Assembly (NCBI GenBank): GCA_900547095.1 | Contig: URFG01000004.1 | Location: 1 to 64,000 of the forward strand | Source: an uncultured Oscillospiraceae bacterium | GTDB lineage: Bacteria > Bacillota > Clostridia > Oscillospirales > Acutalibacteraceae | Length of the DNA stretch: 64,000 bases | Reading direction: 5' to 3' | Shown here: piece by piece, positions 50,805 through 57,868 of the stretch | Layout of the letters: every line of letters starts with the position of its first letter | Numbering within the stretch: the first letter of the stretch is position 1 | Program-made: the position numbers and the translations under genes | Notes under the pieces: generated by a model | Database searches by the model: none | What the model was told of the DNA's origin: nothing | What the model saw: only the letters and a program-made list of their open reading frames with translations

Positions 50805-52076
50805 TTACATCTTTTCATTGAGGTTGGTTATACCGTCAATGATCATATCAAAGTAAGGAGCAGAACGGAAATCCTTAGCGTTTGACTCGTCAAAGTAACC
50901 GTCGTGGATTACATTGGTTTCGCCCTTGAAGTCGCCGTCAACGTCAGCAAGGTACTCGGTAAGGTTTTTACCGTCCTTAGTGAACTTGCTTGTATCAAAT
51001 ACGTGGAGCGATCCTGCTTTGAAAGCGTCGATAGCTTCATTGATCTTCTCTTCGGTTCCTTTTGCCGCAACGTCTTCATTAAGACCTGTGAGAACAACAG
51101 AGTTTGAAGCTATATCTCCGCACCAGTCAGCAGCGATAGCCTCGCCCTTAACAACGCACTCGATGATGTACTGGAAGTAAGGAGCCCAGTTGATAGCGGA
51201 AGATACGATGAATGAATTTTTACCTGCGGAATAAGTGCTTCCGTTATAAGAAACGTTCGGAACGCCTGCAAGCTCGCAAGCGGTAGGAGCGCCGAGAGAG
51301 TCAGCATGCTGGCTTATAAGAACGCACTTGTCTTTTTCGATAAGAGCTGTAGCAGCTTCCTGCTCTTTAGCCTGATCATACCATGAACCTGTGTAACGAA
51401 CTTTCATTGTAGCGGATTCGCAAACAGAGCGAGCGCCGAGGAAGAATGAAGTCATACCGGAGATAACCTCTGCATAGGTGTAAGCTCCGACATAGCCGAT
51501 TATAGCTTCATCAGCTTTGATCTTTCCGTCTTTAATCATTTCGTTAAGCTTCATACCGGCGGCAATACCTGCAAGATATCTGCCTTCATAAATAGAAGCG
51601 AATGTATTGTGGAAGTTAGCAAGACCTGCGGTCTTTGCGGAAGTACCTGTAGCATGGCAGAACTGAACTTCCGGGAATTCAGCGGCTGCCTGCTTTAAAA
51701 ATGACTCGTGACCGAAAGAATCTGCGAAGATAACTTTGCAGCCTTTATTCTTGGCAAGGTCAACTGCGGTATCATAGCATTTGCTGTCTTCACCGATTCC
51801 GGTAACGATTACAACCTGATCGTCTTTAAGACCCATACCTTTTTGAACCGATTTAAGAGCCTGTATAAAGTTGTTGTCATAAGTGGAGTTTTCATCGTGA
51901 AGACAGATCATTCCGATTTTGAAATCATCGGGAACTGTTACTTCTGATTTGATCTCCTGGCGAGGAAGGATCTCTGCGCCTTCGCCCTTTGCGGTCTTTT
52001 TCGAGCTTCCTTTGCAGCCTGCAAAACAGCCTACAATGAGAAGTCCGGCAAGAAGAACTGCCAATAACTTTTTCAT
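50805..52076 (-). CDS. BMP-family nucleoside-binding lipoprotein
   Basis: Substrate-binding protein of the ABC importer (Bmp/PnrA family), anchored outside the membrane. 423 residues, with signal peptide and lipobox CFAGC (Cys about residue 20). The core has FKIGMICLHDENSTYDNNFIQAL, ADSFGHESFLKQAAAEFPEVQFCHATGT, GRYLAGIAAGMK, GYVGAYTYAEVISG and KVRYTGSWYDQAKEQEAATALI, all consistent with PnrA-like purine nucleoside binders. Position behind xpt and a purine riboswitch supports purine nucleosides. ATG 52076 with GGGGGA. Confidence 0.93.
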   Translation of the reverse strand: MKKLLAVLLAGLLIVGCFAGCKGSSKKTAKGEGAEILPRQEIKSEVTVPDDFKIGMICLHDENSTYDNNFIQALKSVQKGMGLKDDQVVIVTGIGEDSKCYDTAVDLAKNKGCKVIFADSFGHESFLKQAAAEFPEVQFCHATGTSAKTAGLANFHNTFASIYEGRYLAGIAAGMKLNEMIKDGKIKADEAIIGYVGAYTYAEVISGMTSFFLGARSVCESATMKVRYTGSWYDQAKEQEAATALIEKDKCVLISQHADSLGAPTACELAGVPNVSYNGSTYSAGKNSFIVSSAINWAPYFQYIIECVVKGEAIAADWCGDIASNSVVLTGLNEDVAAKGTEEKINEAIDAFKAGSLHVFDTSKFTKDGKNLTEYLADVDGDFKGETNVIHDGYFDESNAKDFRSAPYFDMIIDGITNLNEKM

Positions 52077-52124
52077 TTTTTGTTTCCCCCAAAATTTTTT
52101 ATATGTAAATAAATTTACACCGAA

Positions 52125-52700
52125 TTAAATCTCTCTGAAACGAATTGTATCCTCATTCATTTCATCGATAACGGCAAGGGACTCTACCCTTATGCCTTTT
52201 TCACGCAATGCGTCGCCGCCGCCCTGAAAACCTTTTTCCACCGCACAGGTGCAGCCTGCAAGCTTTGCTCCCGCCTGATTGACGATATCTATAAGACCCT
52301 CTAAAGCCTTACCGTTCGCCAAAAAATCATCAACGATCACAACATTGTCAGAAGAATCGATATAATCTTTCGGAACGACAACATCGTAATCGCTGTTATG
52401 TGTATATGAATGAACGACTGTTTTATAAACATCACCGCTCACATTTGCGCTCTTACCTTTTTTTGCAAAAACCGTGGGAATATTCATAGCCATTCCTGCC
52501 GCAACCGCAAGAGCAATACCCGACGCTTCAATAGTTAAAATTTTAGTAACGCCGCAGTTATTATAAATATTTTTGATCTCTTCGCCTATTTCGCGCAAAA
52601 AGGCAACATCTATCTGCTGATTTAAAAAAGAGCCGACTTTAAGAATATTACCCGGGAGAACTTTACCTTCATTGATTATTTTCTGCTCTAATGCTTTCAA
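52125..52700 (-). CDS. xpt: Xanthine phosphoribosyltransferase
   Basis: Purine salvage enzyme that converts xanthine (and guanine) with PRPP to XMP (GMP). 191 residues, exact family length. Motifs are the N-terminal MKALEQKIINEGKVLPGNILKVGSFLNHQ-like start (here NQQIDV), EASGIALAVAAGMAMN, and the PRPP loop NVVIVDDFLANGKALEGL. The start is TTG 52700 with GGGGAGGG upstream. It is the first gene behind the purine riboswitch and leads the ABC nucleoside importer operon. Confidence 0.95.
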   Translation of the reverse strand: MKALEQKIINEGKVLPGNILKVGSFLNQQIDVAFLREIGEEIKNIYNNCGVTKILTIEASGIALAVAAGMAMNIPTVFAKKGKSANVSGDVYKTVVHSYTHNSDYDVVVPKDYIDSSDNVVIVDDFLANGKALEGLIDIVNQAGAKLAGCTCAVEKGFQGGGDALREKGIRVESLAVIDEMNEDTIRFREI

Positions 52701-52719
52701 AAAAGTTCCCTCCCCTTAC

Positions 52720-52750
52720 AAAAATAAAAAAACAGATCAAAAAGATCTGC
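52720..52750 (-). terminator. Riboswitch-controlled terminator upstream of xpt
   Basis: On the minus strand GCAGATC-TTTTT-GATCTG followed by TTTTTTTATTTTT: a typical intrinsic terminator between the aptamer and the xpt ribosome site. Purine binding is expected to favour it. Confidence 0.82.
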
Positions 52751-52801
52751 TTACCGATATAAACAACGCACAGCACATATATAAATATATGCGTTATTTT
52801 T

Positions 52802-52890
52802 TAAAACCAATAGTCGCTGCTGTGGCGCTGCGGTAGAAACATTTGGGCCATTTATCCAAACCTATATCGGTGAGCTATTAAATTTTACAA
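52802..52890 (-). promoter_or_regulatory. Purine (guanine-type) riboswitch aptamer
   Basis: On the minus strand: P1 formed by TAAAA..TAATAG with CTATT..TTTTA, a J1/2 containing GATATA, P2 TTTGG/CCAAA, the conserved J2/3 core TTTCTACC, P3 CGCAGC/GCAGCG, and J3/1 GACTAT. The specificity base after GA is C, as in guanine/xanthine-responsive members rather than T of adenine switches. The loops are unusual: L2 contains ATAAATGG and L3 GCCACA, but TGG and CCA could still kiss. It lies between a promoter and a terminator upstream of xpt and the nucleoside importer. Confidence 0.85.
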
Positions 52891-52894
52891 GCAT

Positions 52895-52923
52895 ATGGTA
52901 ACATAAAAAATTCCATTTGTCAA
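52895..52923 (-). promoter_or_regulatory. Promoter of the purine operon
   Basis: Minus strand TTGACA (52918-52923), 17-base spacer, TACCAT (52895-52900), just upstream of the aptamer. Confidence 0.65.
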
Positions 52924-53004
52924 TAAGTGAAATTCAAAATTGTCAACTTTAGTATATTTTAATAATAAAGTGACGAAAAACAGAAATTTTTTATAGTTTT
53001 ATAC

Positions 53005-53033
53005 TTGTAGCCATTCTTTAAAAGTGATATAAT
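53005..53033 (+). promoter_or_regulatory. Promoter of sdaAB
   Basis: TTGTAG (53005-53010), 17-base spacer, perfect TATAAT (53028-53033). Confidence 0.65.
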
Positions 53034-53063
53034 TTCAGATAATTTAAAAAGAGGGTGAATCTT

Positions 53064-53732
53064 TTGCGACTAACCGATATTTTAGGTCCGGTCATGGTAG
53101 GACCGTCAAGCAGCCATACCGCAGGAGCGGTGAAAATCGGTCTTGTGGCCTTAAAGCTTTTGGGTGAAAGCCCGAAAAGAGCCGATATTTTCTTAAGCGG
53201 CAGTTTTGCTCTCACAGGAGCCGGCCACGGCACGGATCTTGCGATAATTGCAGGTCTTCTCGGAATGAAACCGGATGATCTGAGGATTTCAAAAAGCTTT
53301 TCTGTTGCCGAGGAAAAAGGGCTTGAATTTTCTTTTTCCGTGAAGAATATAAGAAACGCCCACCCGAACACCGTGCAGATAAAGCTTTGCGGATGCACCG
53401 GGCGAACGCTTGATATAATTGCCGAAAGCATCGGAGGAGGCAGAATTCACATAAGCCATATAGACGGCATAGAGGCAAATTTTTACTGCGAGCACAACAC
53501 CCTTATCGTTCATAACCAGGATGTGCCGGGCCATGTTGCGGCGGTTTCTGCGGCGCTTAAAGAACAAAATATTAATATTGCTACTATGCAGCTTTACAGA
53601 AGCGTTCACGGAGGGTATGCCGTAATGATTCTTGAGTGCGACGAGCCGATACCGAGGGATATTGAAAACAAGCTTTCGCATATCAAGGGAATTAAAAAGG
53701 TTACCGTTTTCAATCAGGAGGAAGAATTATGA
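53064..53732 (+). CDS. sdaAB: L-serine dehydratase, iron-sulfur type, beta subunit
   Basis: Beta subunit of the two-chain L-serine ammonia-lyase that makes pyruvate and ammonia. 222 residues: the N-terminal SDH-beta domain with ILGPVMVGPSSSHTAGAVKIG, then a C-terminal ACT domain (about 150-222, NTLIVHNQDVPGHVAAVSAALKEQNINIATMQLYRS). TTG 53064 is preferred over GTG 53055 because AGAGGGTG then lies at normal spacing; both encode the same core. The alpha subunit behind it is truncated, so this protein probably has no catalytic partner unless one is encoded elsewhere. Confidence 0.9.
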   Translation: MRLTDILGPVMVGPSSSHTAGAVKIGLVALKLLGESPKRADIFLSGSFALTGAGHGTDLAIIAGLLGMKPDDLRISKSFSVAEEKGLEFSFSVKNIRNAHPNTVQIKLCGCTGRTLDIIAESIGGGRIHISHIDGIEANFYCEHNTLIVHNQDVPGHVAAVSAALKEQNINIATMQLYRSVHGGYAVMILECDEPIPRDIENKLSHIKGIKKVTVFNQEEEL

Positions 53733-54088
53733 AAAGCATTTCTTCACTGCTAAAAACAGCCTCAAAACACGAAAAACCGCTTTACCTCGTTATCGCCGAA
53801 AGCGACTGCGAGGAAAACGGAGGAGAAATAAGCGCTTTAAAAGCGCAGTTTAAGGCATTATGGAATGTTATGCGCGAAACAAGCGAAAATTATTCTTCTT
53901 CCGATAGGTCGAAAAGCGGCTTATCGGGAGGCGACGCGGGAAAAATAAGCAGCTTTAAAGAAAGTCTGCTCGGCGGAAACTATATTTTAAGGGTTACCGA
54001 AGAGGCGCTTAAAACCGCGGAATGTAACGCCTGTATGAAAAGAATAGTCGCCTCTCCCACCGCAAAAAAAGCTTACGCAGTCGCTTAG
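53729..54088 (+). pseudogene. sdaAA: Truncated L-serine dehydratase alpha subunit
   Basis: A 119-residue frame that matches only the N-terminal part of SdaAA (normally about 290 residues). Recognisable are KSISSLLKTASKHEKPLYLVIAESDCEE, SGLSGGDAGKI, GGNYILRVTEEALKTAECNACM, and KRIVASPTA. In intact proteins PTA is followed at once by GSCG.. with the first cluster cysteine; here it continues KKAYAVA and stops, and a terminator lies 19 bases further on. All [4Fe-4S] ligands and the active-site half are therefore lost. The ribosome site GGAGGAAG and the coupled start (ATGA) to sdaAB are intact, so the deletion is probably recent. It may be a pseudogene or, less likely, a retained fragment. Confidence 0.85.
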
Positions 54089-54106
54089 AACGAACAATTT
54101 TGAATA

Positions 54107-54143
54107 AAAAAACCGCGCCGATAAAAATTCGGCGCGGTTTTTT
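54107..54143. terminator. Bidirectional terminator
   Basis: AAAAAACCGCGCCG and CGGCGCGGTTTTTT with a 9-base loop; T-runs on both strands. It closes the sda operon (+) and the FAD oxidoreductase gene (-), whose last codon touches it. Confidence 0.92.
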
Positions 54144-55522
54144 TATTTTTCTGTAATGCAATCGGCAACATAAATTCCCATTGCTCCCGACTGTGAAAGG
54201 CCTCGGCAAATTCCGCTGCCGTCGCCTATAATATAAACATTATCGATAAGCTCAAATTTATCGTTCATAAATACAGGTCTTATCGAATAGTATTTACTTT
54301 CGCACCCGTAAAGCAAAGTATCGTCGTTAGCCGTTCCGGGAGCGACTTTATCGAGCGCATAAATAGTTTCGATTATATTTGTAAGTATTCTGTGCGGAAG
54401 AGCAAGAGAAATATCTCCGGCAGTCGCTTTCAAAGTAGGAATGACGGTGTTTTGAGAAAGGCGGTGGTCATTGGTTCTTCTTCCTCTTATAAGATCGCCG
54501 AAGCGCTGAACAAGAACATTTCCCTTACCTATCATATTAGCGATTCTCGAAATATTTTCGGCATATTCCGTGGGCTGATTGAAAGGCTCTGTAAATCTTA
54601 TGCTTGAAAGAATAGCAAAGTTGCAGTTATCGGTCTTTTTATCCGCCTGTGCGAAAGAGTGGCCGTTTGCGGTTATTATACCGTGATTGTTTTCCGCCGA
54701 AACAAGACCGCCCTGATTAAAGCAAAACATTCTGCAGCGATCCTCAAATGTTTTTGTTTTATAAAGAATTTTAGGCTCATAAATCTTTGAAGAAAATTCT
54801 CTCCAGATTATATCTTTCATTTCGACTCTTACGCCGATATCGATATGATTGGACTTTGTTTTCACATCGAATTTTTTGCAGAATCCGGAAACGAAATTGG
54901 CACCGCCTCTTCCTGTTGCGATTATGATATTTTTAGCTGTGAGCGTTTCGCCGTTTGAATAAATGAGCTTATAAATATCGTTTTCTTTTTCCGCATTTAT
55001 GCAGTCATAAAAGCTGAAAAGCTCGGTGCCGCCGGCTTTGATAGCGTTTATAAGATTCTGCATTGTGATATAATTGTTATCGGTACCCAAATGCTTAACG
55101 TTCATATCAAGCAGACGCAGATTATTCTGAATGCATTTAAGCTTCAGTTCATCATTGGTATTATAAACTTTAGGAATACCCGAAGTGCAGTATTCGTTAA
55201 GAATCTCATCGACCTCGGCTATATATTTATTCGCGGTATCGTCACCTAATTCCTCGCCGAGCGTTCCGCCGTAAGACGTGCCGAGATTGAATTTTCCGTC
55301 GGAAAAAGCGCCCGCTCCCGCAAAACCGCTTGTGATAGAGCAAATTTTACAATGTGCGCAGGTATTATTCTTTCCTGCGGGGCATTTCCTGTTTTCAAGA
55401 GTATTTCCGCGTTCCGTAACCGCGATCTTCATTTCGGGGCTGTTCTTTTTCAGTCTGTATGCCGCCATAAGGCCGCCTATTCCGCCGCCTATTATGACCG
55501 TATCAAAACTTAAGCCTGCCAT
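54143..55522 (-). CDS. FAD-dependent oxidoreductase (COG2509-like)
   Basis: A 459-residue flavoprotein. The N-terminal FAD-binding motif is TVIIGGGIGGLMAAYRLKK, followed by a conserved cysteine-rich stretch (CPAGKNNTCAHCKICSITSGFAGAGAFSDGKFN) typical of the uncharacterised FAD-dependent dehydrogenase group COG2509, an IIIATGRGGANFV second nucleotide motif, and the C-terminal FAD contact VYIIGDGSGICRGLSQSGAMGIYVA. Four to five Cys between residues 55 and 80 could hold a metal or serve in redox. The substrate is unknown. The start is ATG 55522 with TTGGAGTG; it has a strong promoter and a hairpin in its leader. Confidence 0.85.
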   Translation of the reverse strand: MAGLSFDTVIIGGGIGGLMAAYRLKKNSPEMKIAVTERGNTLENRKCPAGKNNTCAHCKICSITSGFAGAGAFSDGKFNLGTSYGGTLGEELGDDTANKYIAEVDEILNEYCTSGIPKVYNTNDELKLKCIQNNLRLLDMNVKHLGTDNNYITMQNLINAIKAGGTELFSFYDCINAEKENDIYKLIYSNGETLTAKNIIIATGRGGANFVSGFCKKFDVKTKSNHIDIGVRVEMKDIIWREFSSKIYEPKILYKTKTFEDRCRMFCFNQGGLVSAENNHGIITANGHSFAQADKKTDNCNFAILSSIRFTEPFNQPTEYAENISRIANMIGKGNVLVQRFGDLIRGRRTNDHRLSQNTVIPTLKATAGDISLALPHRILTNIIETIYALDKVAPGTANDDTLLYGCESKYYSIRPVFMNDKFELIDNVYIIGDGSGICRGLSQSGAMGIYVADCITEK

Positions 55523-55536
55523 TTTTTTCACTCCAA

Positions 55537-55574
55537 AAAAATATAATAGGACCATTATCCTCAGACAATGGCCC
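55537..55574 (-). other. Leader hairpin with U-rich tail before the FAD oxidoreductase
   Basis: On the minus strand GGGCCATT pairs with AATGGTCC (8 bp, one G-U) and is followed by TATTATATTTTTT. It lies just downstream of the predicted start of transcription (promoter 55582-55610), so it is in the leader, where it could act as an attenuator or as a 5' stabiliser. Confidence 0.5.
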
Positions 55575-55581
55575 TCTCAAT

Positions 55582-55610
55582 AATATATCATTTAATCTCT
55601 ATTTTGTCAA
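55582..55610 (-). promoter_or_regulatory. Promoter of the FAD oxidoreductase gene
   Basis: Minus strand TTGACA (55605-55610), exactly 17 bases, TATATT (55582-55587). It begins 8 bases after the enolase stop. Confidence 0.75.
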
Positions 55611-55617
55611 CTCTTTT

Positions 55618-56856
55618 TTAAAAAGCTTCAAGCTCGCTTTCTATCAAAAGAAGTCTGTTATATTTTGCCGTTCTTTCAGATCTCTGCGGAGCGCCTGTTT
55701 TTATCTGCTCTGAATTCATTCCCACGGCGATATCCGCTATAAATGAATCCTCCGTATCGCCCGAGCGGTGAGAAACTATGGTCTTATAACCGTGTTTTTG
55801 AGCGAATCTTATTACGCTGAGCGTTTGAGAAAGAGTGCCTATCTGATTTGGTTTTATGAGTATTGCGTTGCCCGATCCGTTTTTAATTCCTTCCTCTAAT
55901 CGCTTTTCATCGGTAACGAAAAGATCATCGCCCACAAGCTGAATTCTTTTTCCAAGCTTTTCCGTCATATATTTCCAGCCCTCAAAATCAGTTTCACCGA
56001 GCCCGTCTTCGATAGATATTATCGGATATTTGCTCAAAAGCTCTTCATAATATTCCGTAAGACCCTTATAATCGAACTCCGTGCCTCTTTTCGGCATTTT
56101 ATAAGTGCGGTTATCATACCATTCGCTCGAAGCCGCATCCAGAGCGATCTTTACACTTTCGGTATTATATCCGCTTTTTTCTATCGCTTTAACTAAAAAT
56201 TCAAGAGCATAAGAATCATTGTCAAGATCGGGGGCGAAACCGCCTTCGTCGCCTACTCCGCAGGAAAGTCCCTCAGCCTTTAAAAGTCTGCCGAGAGTGT
56301 GATATATTTCACTGCACACTCTTAATCTTTCCTTAAAGCTTTTACAGGTGACCGGCATTATCATAAATTCCTGAATATCGATATTATTCGCCGCGTGCGC
56401 GCCGCCGTTTAAAATATTCATCATAGGAACAGGTGCCGTCATTTTCACGCTTCCGCCGAGATATCTGTAAAGCGGGAGCTTTAAGCTTTTTGCCGCCGCT
56501 CTTGCAACACTTAGAGATACCGCAAGAATTGCGTTAGCGCCGAGCCTGCTTTTATTTTCGGTCGCGTCACAGCGGATCATTTTATCATCGATAGCTGCCT
56601 GATCATAAGCCTCGTCGCCGATAAGGAGCGAGGAAATCACCTCGTTTATATTTTCAACCGCTCTCAAAGTTCCTTTCCCGAAGTATCTGTCGGCGTCATT
56701 ATCCCTAAGTTCGCACGCCTCAAATTTACCTGTAGAAGCGCCGCTCGGAACTATTGCAAGCGCGGAAGTCCCGCCGTCTAAAACCGCCTTGGCGGCGACA
56801 GTCGGGTTTCCTCTCGAATCAATAAATTCATATCCCTTTATATCTCTTATTTTCAT
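55618..56856 (-). CDS. eno: Enolase
   Basis: Interconverts 2-phosphoglycerate and phosphoenolpyruvate in glycolysis. 412 residues, slightly short of the usual 430. Conserved residues are the N-terminal EFIDSRGNPTV, the catalytic loop SGASTG, GGAHAANNIDIQEFMI, the acidic GDEGGFAP, metal ligands in SIEDGLGE and LVGDDLFVT, the catalytic Lys in LIKPNQIGT, SHRSGDTED, and IKTGAPQRSER. The short C-terminus (ends LIESELEAF) lacks the usual last 10 or so residues. It is separate from other glycolytic genes here. ATG 56856 with CGGAGTG. Confidence 0.96.
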   Translation of the reverse strand: MKIRDIKGYEFIDSRGNPTVAAKAVLDGGTSALAIVPSGASTGKFEACELRDNDADRYFGKGTLRAVENINEVISSLLIGDEAYDQAAIDDKMIRCDATENKSRLGANAILAVSLSVARAAAKSLKLPLYRYLGGSVKMTAPVPMMNILNGGAHAANNIDIQEFMIMPVTCKSFKERLRVCSEIYHTLGRLLKAEGLSCGVGDEGGFAPDLDNDSYALEFLVKAIEKSGYNTESVKIALDAASSEWYDNRTYKMPKRGTEFDYKGLTEYYEELLSKYPIISIEDGLGETDFEGWKYMTEKLGKRIQLVGDDLFVTDEKRLEEGIKNGSGNAILIKPNQIGTLSQTLSVIRFAQKHGYKTIVSHRSGDTEDSFIADIAVGMNSEQIKTGAPQRSERTAKYNRLLLIESELEAF

Positions 56857-56922
56857 TTGTTTTCACTCCGTTCTTTTTTGTATTTTCCCCTTTTATTTTT
56901 TTATTATGTATGTTATAATAAA

Positions 56923-56952
56923 TTTATATTGTCAGAGGAAAAGCGCTGACAA
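56923..56952 (-). promoter_or_regulatory. Possible eno promoter
   Basis: Minus strand TTGTCA (56947-56952), 18-base spacer, TATAAA (56923-56928). It coincides with the first palindrome of the adjacent cluster (ATTGTCAG..CTGACAAT), which may act as an operator. Confidence 0.4.
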
Positions 56953-57064
56953 TATGCCTTGCGGCATTAAGAAAATCATAGATTTTCATATAAATTCATT
57001 AAGCATTAAAACTGTCGCACTGCGGTGCGACGCGGCTGTCGCCGTACAAAGGCTTGAAGCCTTT
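56928..57064. repeat. Cluster of six short palindromes
   Basis: Between the divergent eno and rlmB genes lie six back-to-back inverted repeats in 137 bp: ATTGTCAG/CTGACAAT (56928-56953), ATGCC(TTGC)GGCAT (56954-56967), GAAAATC/GATTTTC (56971-56987), GTCGCAC/GTGCGAC (57014-57031), CGGC(TGTC)GCCG (57033-57044) and AAAGGCTT-G-AAGCCTTT (57048-57064), the last followed by GTTTTT. None is coding. It looks like an intergenic repeat unit or a folded RNA of linked hairpins; the last hairpin may terminate any plus-strand transcription. Confidence 0.7.
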
Positions 57065-57080
57065 GTTTTTATGTTATAAT
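57054..57080 (+). promoter_or_regulatory. Possible promoter of the rlmB operon
   Basis: Perfect TATAAT at 57075-57080, with TTGAAG at 57054-57059 (15-base spacer, short). The -35 region overlaps the last palindrome. Confidence 0.45.
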
Positions 57081-57116
57081 AAGAAAGATAGTAAAAATCT
57101 ATATATGGAGAAGAAT

Positions 57117-57866
57117 ATGACTGATCAAAAAAACAGCGATAACATAATCTGCGGAAGAAATCCGGTTATGGAAGCGGTTAAGTCGGGCAAAGAGATCGAC
57201 AGGCTTTTAATTGCCCACGGTGCGGGCGGCGGCTCGATCTCGGCTATAACCGCGAAATGCGCGGCTAAGGGGATACTGATCAAAGAGATAAGCCCTCAGA
57301 AAATGGATTATTTCTGCGGCGGAGCCAATCATCAGGGCGTTGCAGTAATGCTTGCCTCAAGAGAATATTCCACAGTTGAAGATATTTTAAATTATGCCAA
57401 AGAAAAAAGCGAAGCTCCTTTTGTGGTTATCTGCGACGAAATAGAGGACCCTCACAACCTCGGAGCCATTATCAGAACCGCCGTTTGCTGCGGTGCGCAC
57501 GGAATAGTAATTCCTAAAAGGCGCTCGGCTTCGCTTAATATGACCGTGGCTAAAACCTCGGCGGGCGCTCTTGAATATATGAAAGTCGCAAGAGTTACAA
57601 ATATCGCAAACACTATCGATAAATTAAAGGAAAGCGGTCTATGGATATTCGGTGCGGATATGAACGGTGAGGACTTCAGAAAAACCGATTTTTCCGTTCC
57701 GACCGCTCTTGTTATAGGTAACGAGGGTAAAGGAATAGGCGCGCTCACAGCTAAAAAATGCGATAAAATAATCAGCCTGCCGATGAAAGGAAGTCTTAAT
57801 TCCTTAAATGCCTCTGTGGCGGCAGGAATATTAATGTTTGAAGTAATGAGAAAAAGGGAGGGTTAA
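57117..57866 (+). CDS. rlmB: 23S rRNA 2'-O-ribose methyltransferase, TrmH/RlmB family
   Basis: SAM-dependent SPOUT methyltransferase acting on 23S rRNA (G2251 type). 249 residues: an N-terminal L7Ae-like RNA substrate domain (about 8-80, IICGRNPVMEAVKSGKEIDRLLI) and the knotted C-domain with motif 1 CDEIEDPHNLGAIIRTA, motif 2 ALVIGNEGKGIG, motif 3 ISLPMKGSLNSLNASVAAGILMFE. The start is ATG 57117 with GGAG at 6 bases; the ATG at 57105 is inside the ribosome site. First gene of the rlmB-metG-tatD operon. Confidence 0.93.
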   Translation: MTDQKNSDNIICGRNPVMEAVKSGKEIDRLLIAHGAGGGSISAITAKCAAKGILIKEISPQKMDYFCGGANHQGVAVMLASREYSTVEDILNYAKEKSEAPFVVICDEIEDPHNLGAIIRTAVCCGAHGIVIPKRRSASLNMTVAKTSAGALEYMKVARVTNIANTIDKLKESGLWIFGADMNGEDFRKTDFSVPTALVIGNEGKGIGALTAKKCDKIISLPMKGSLNSLNASVAAGILMFEVMRKREG

Positions 57867-57868
57867 AA

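Noticed and set aside
56928..57064. CRISPR array
   Set aside because: The repeats are palindromes of different sequence with no constant repeat-spacer spacing and no cas genes nearby.
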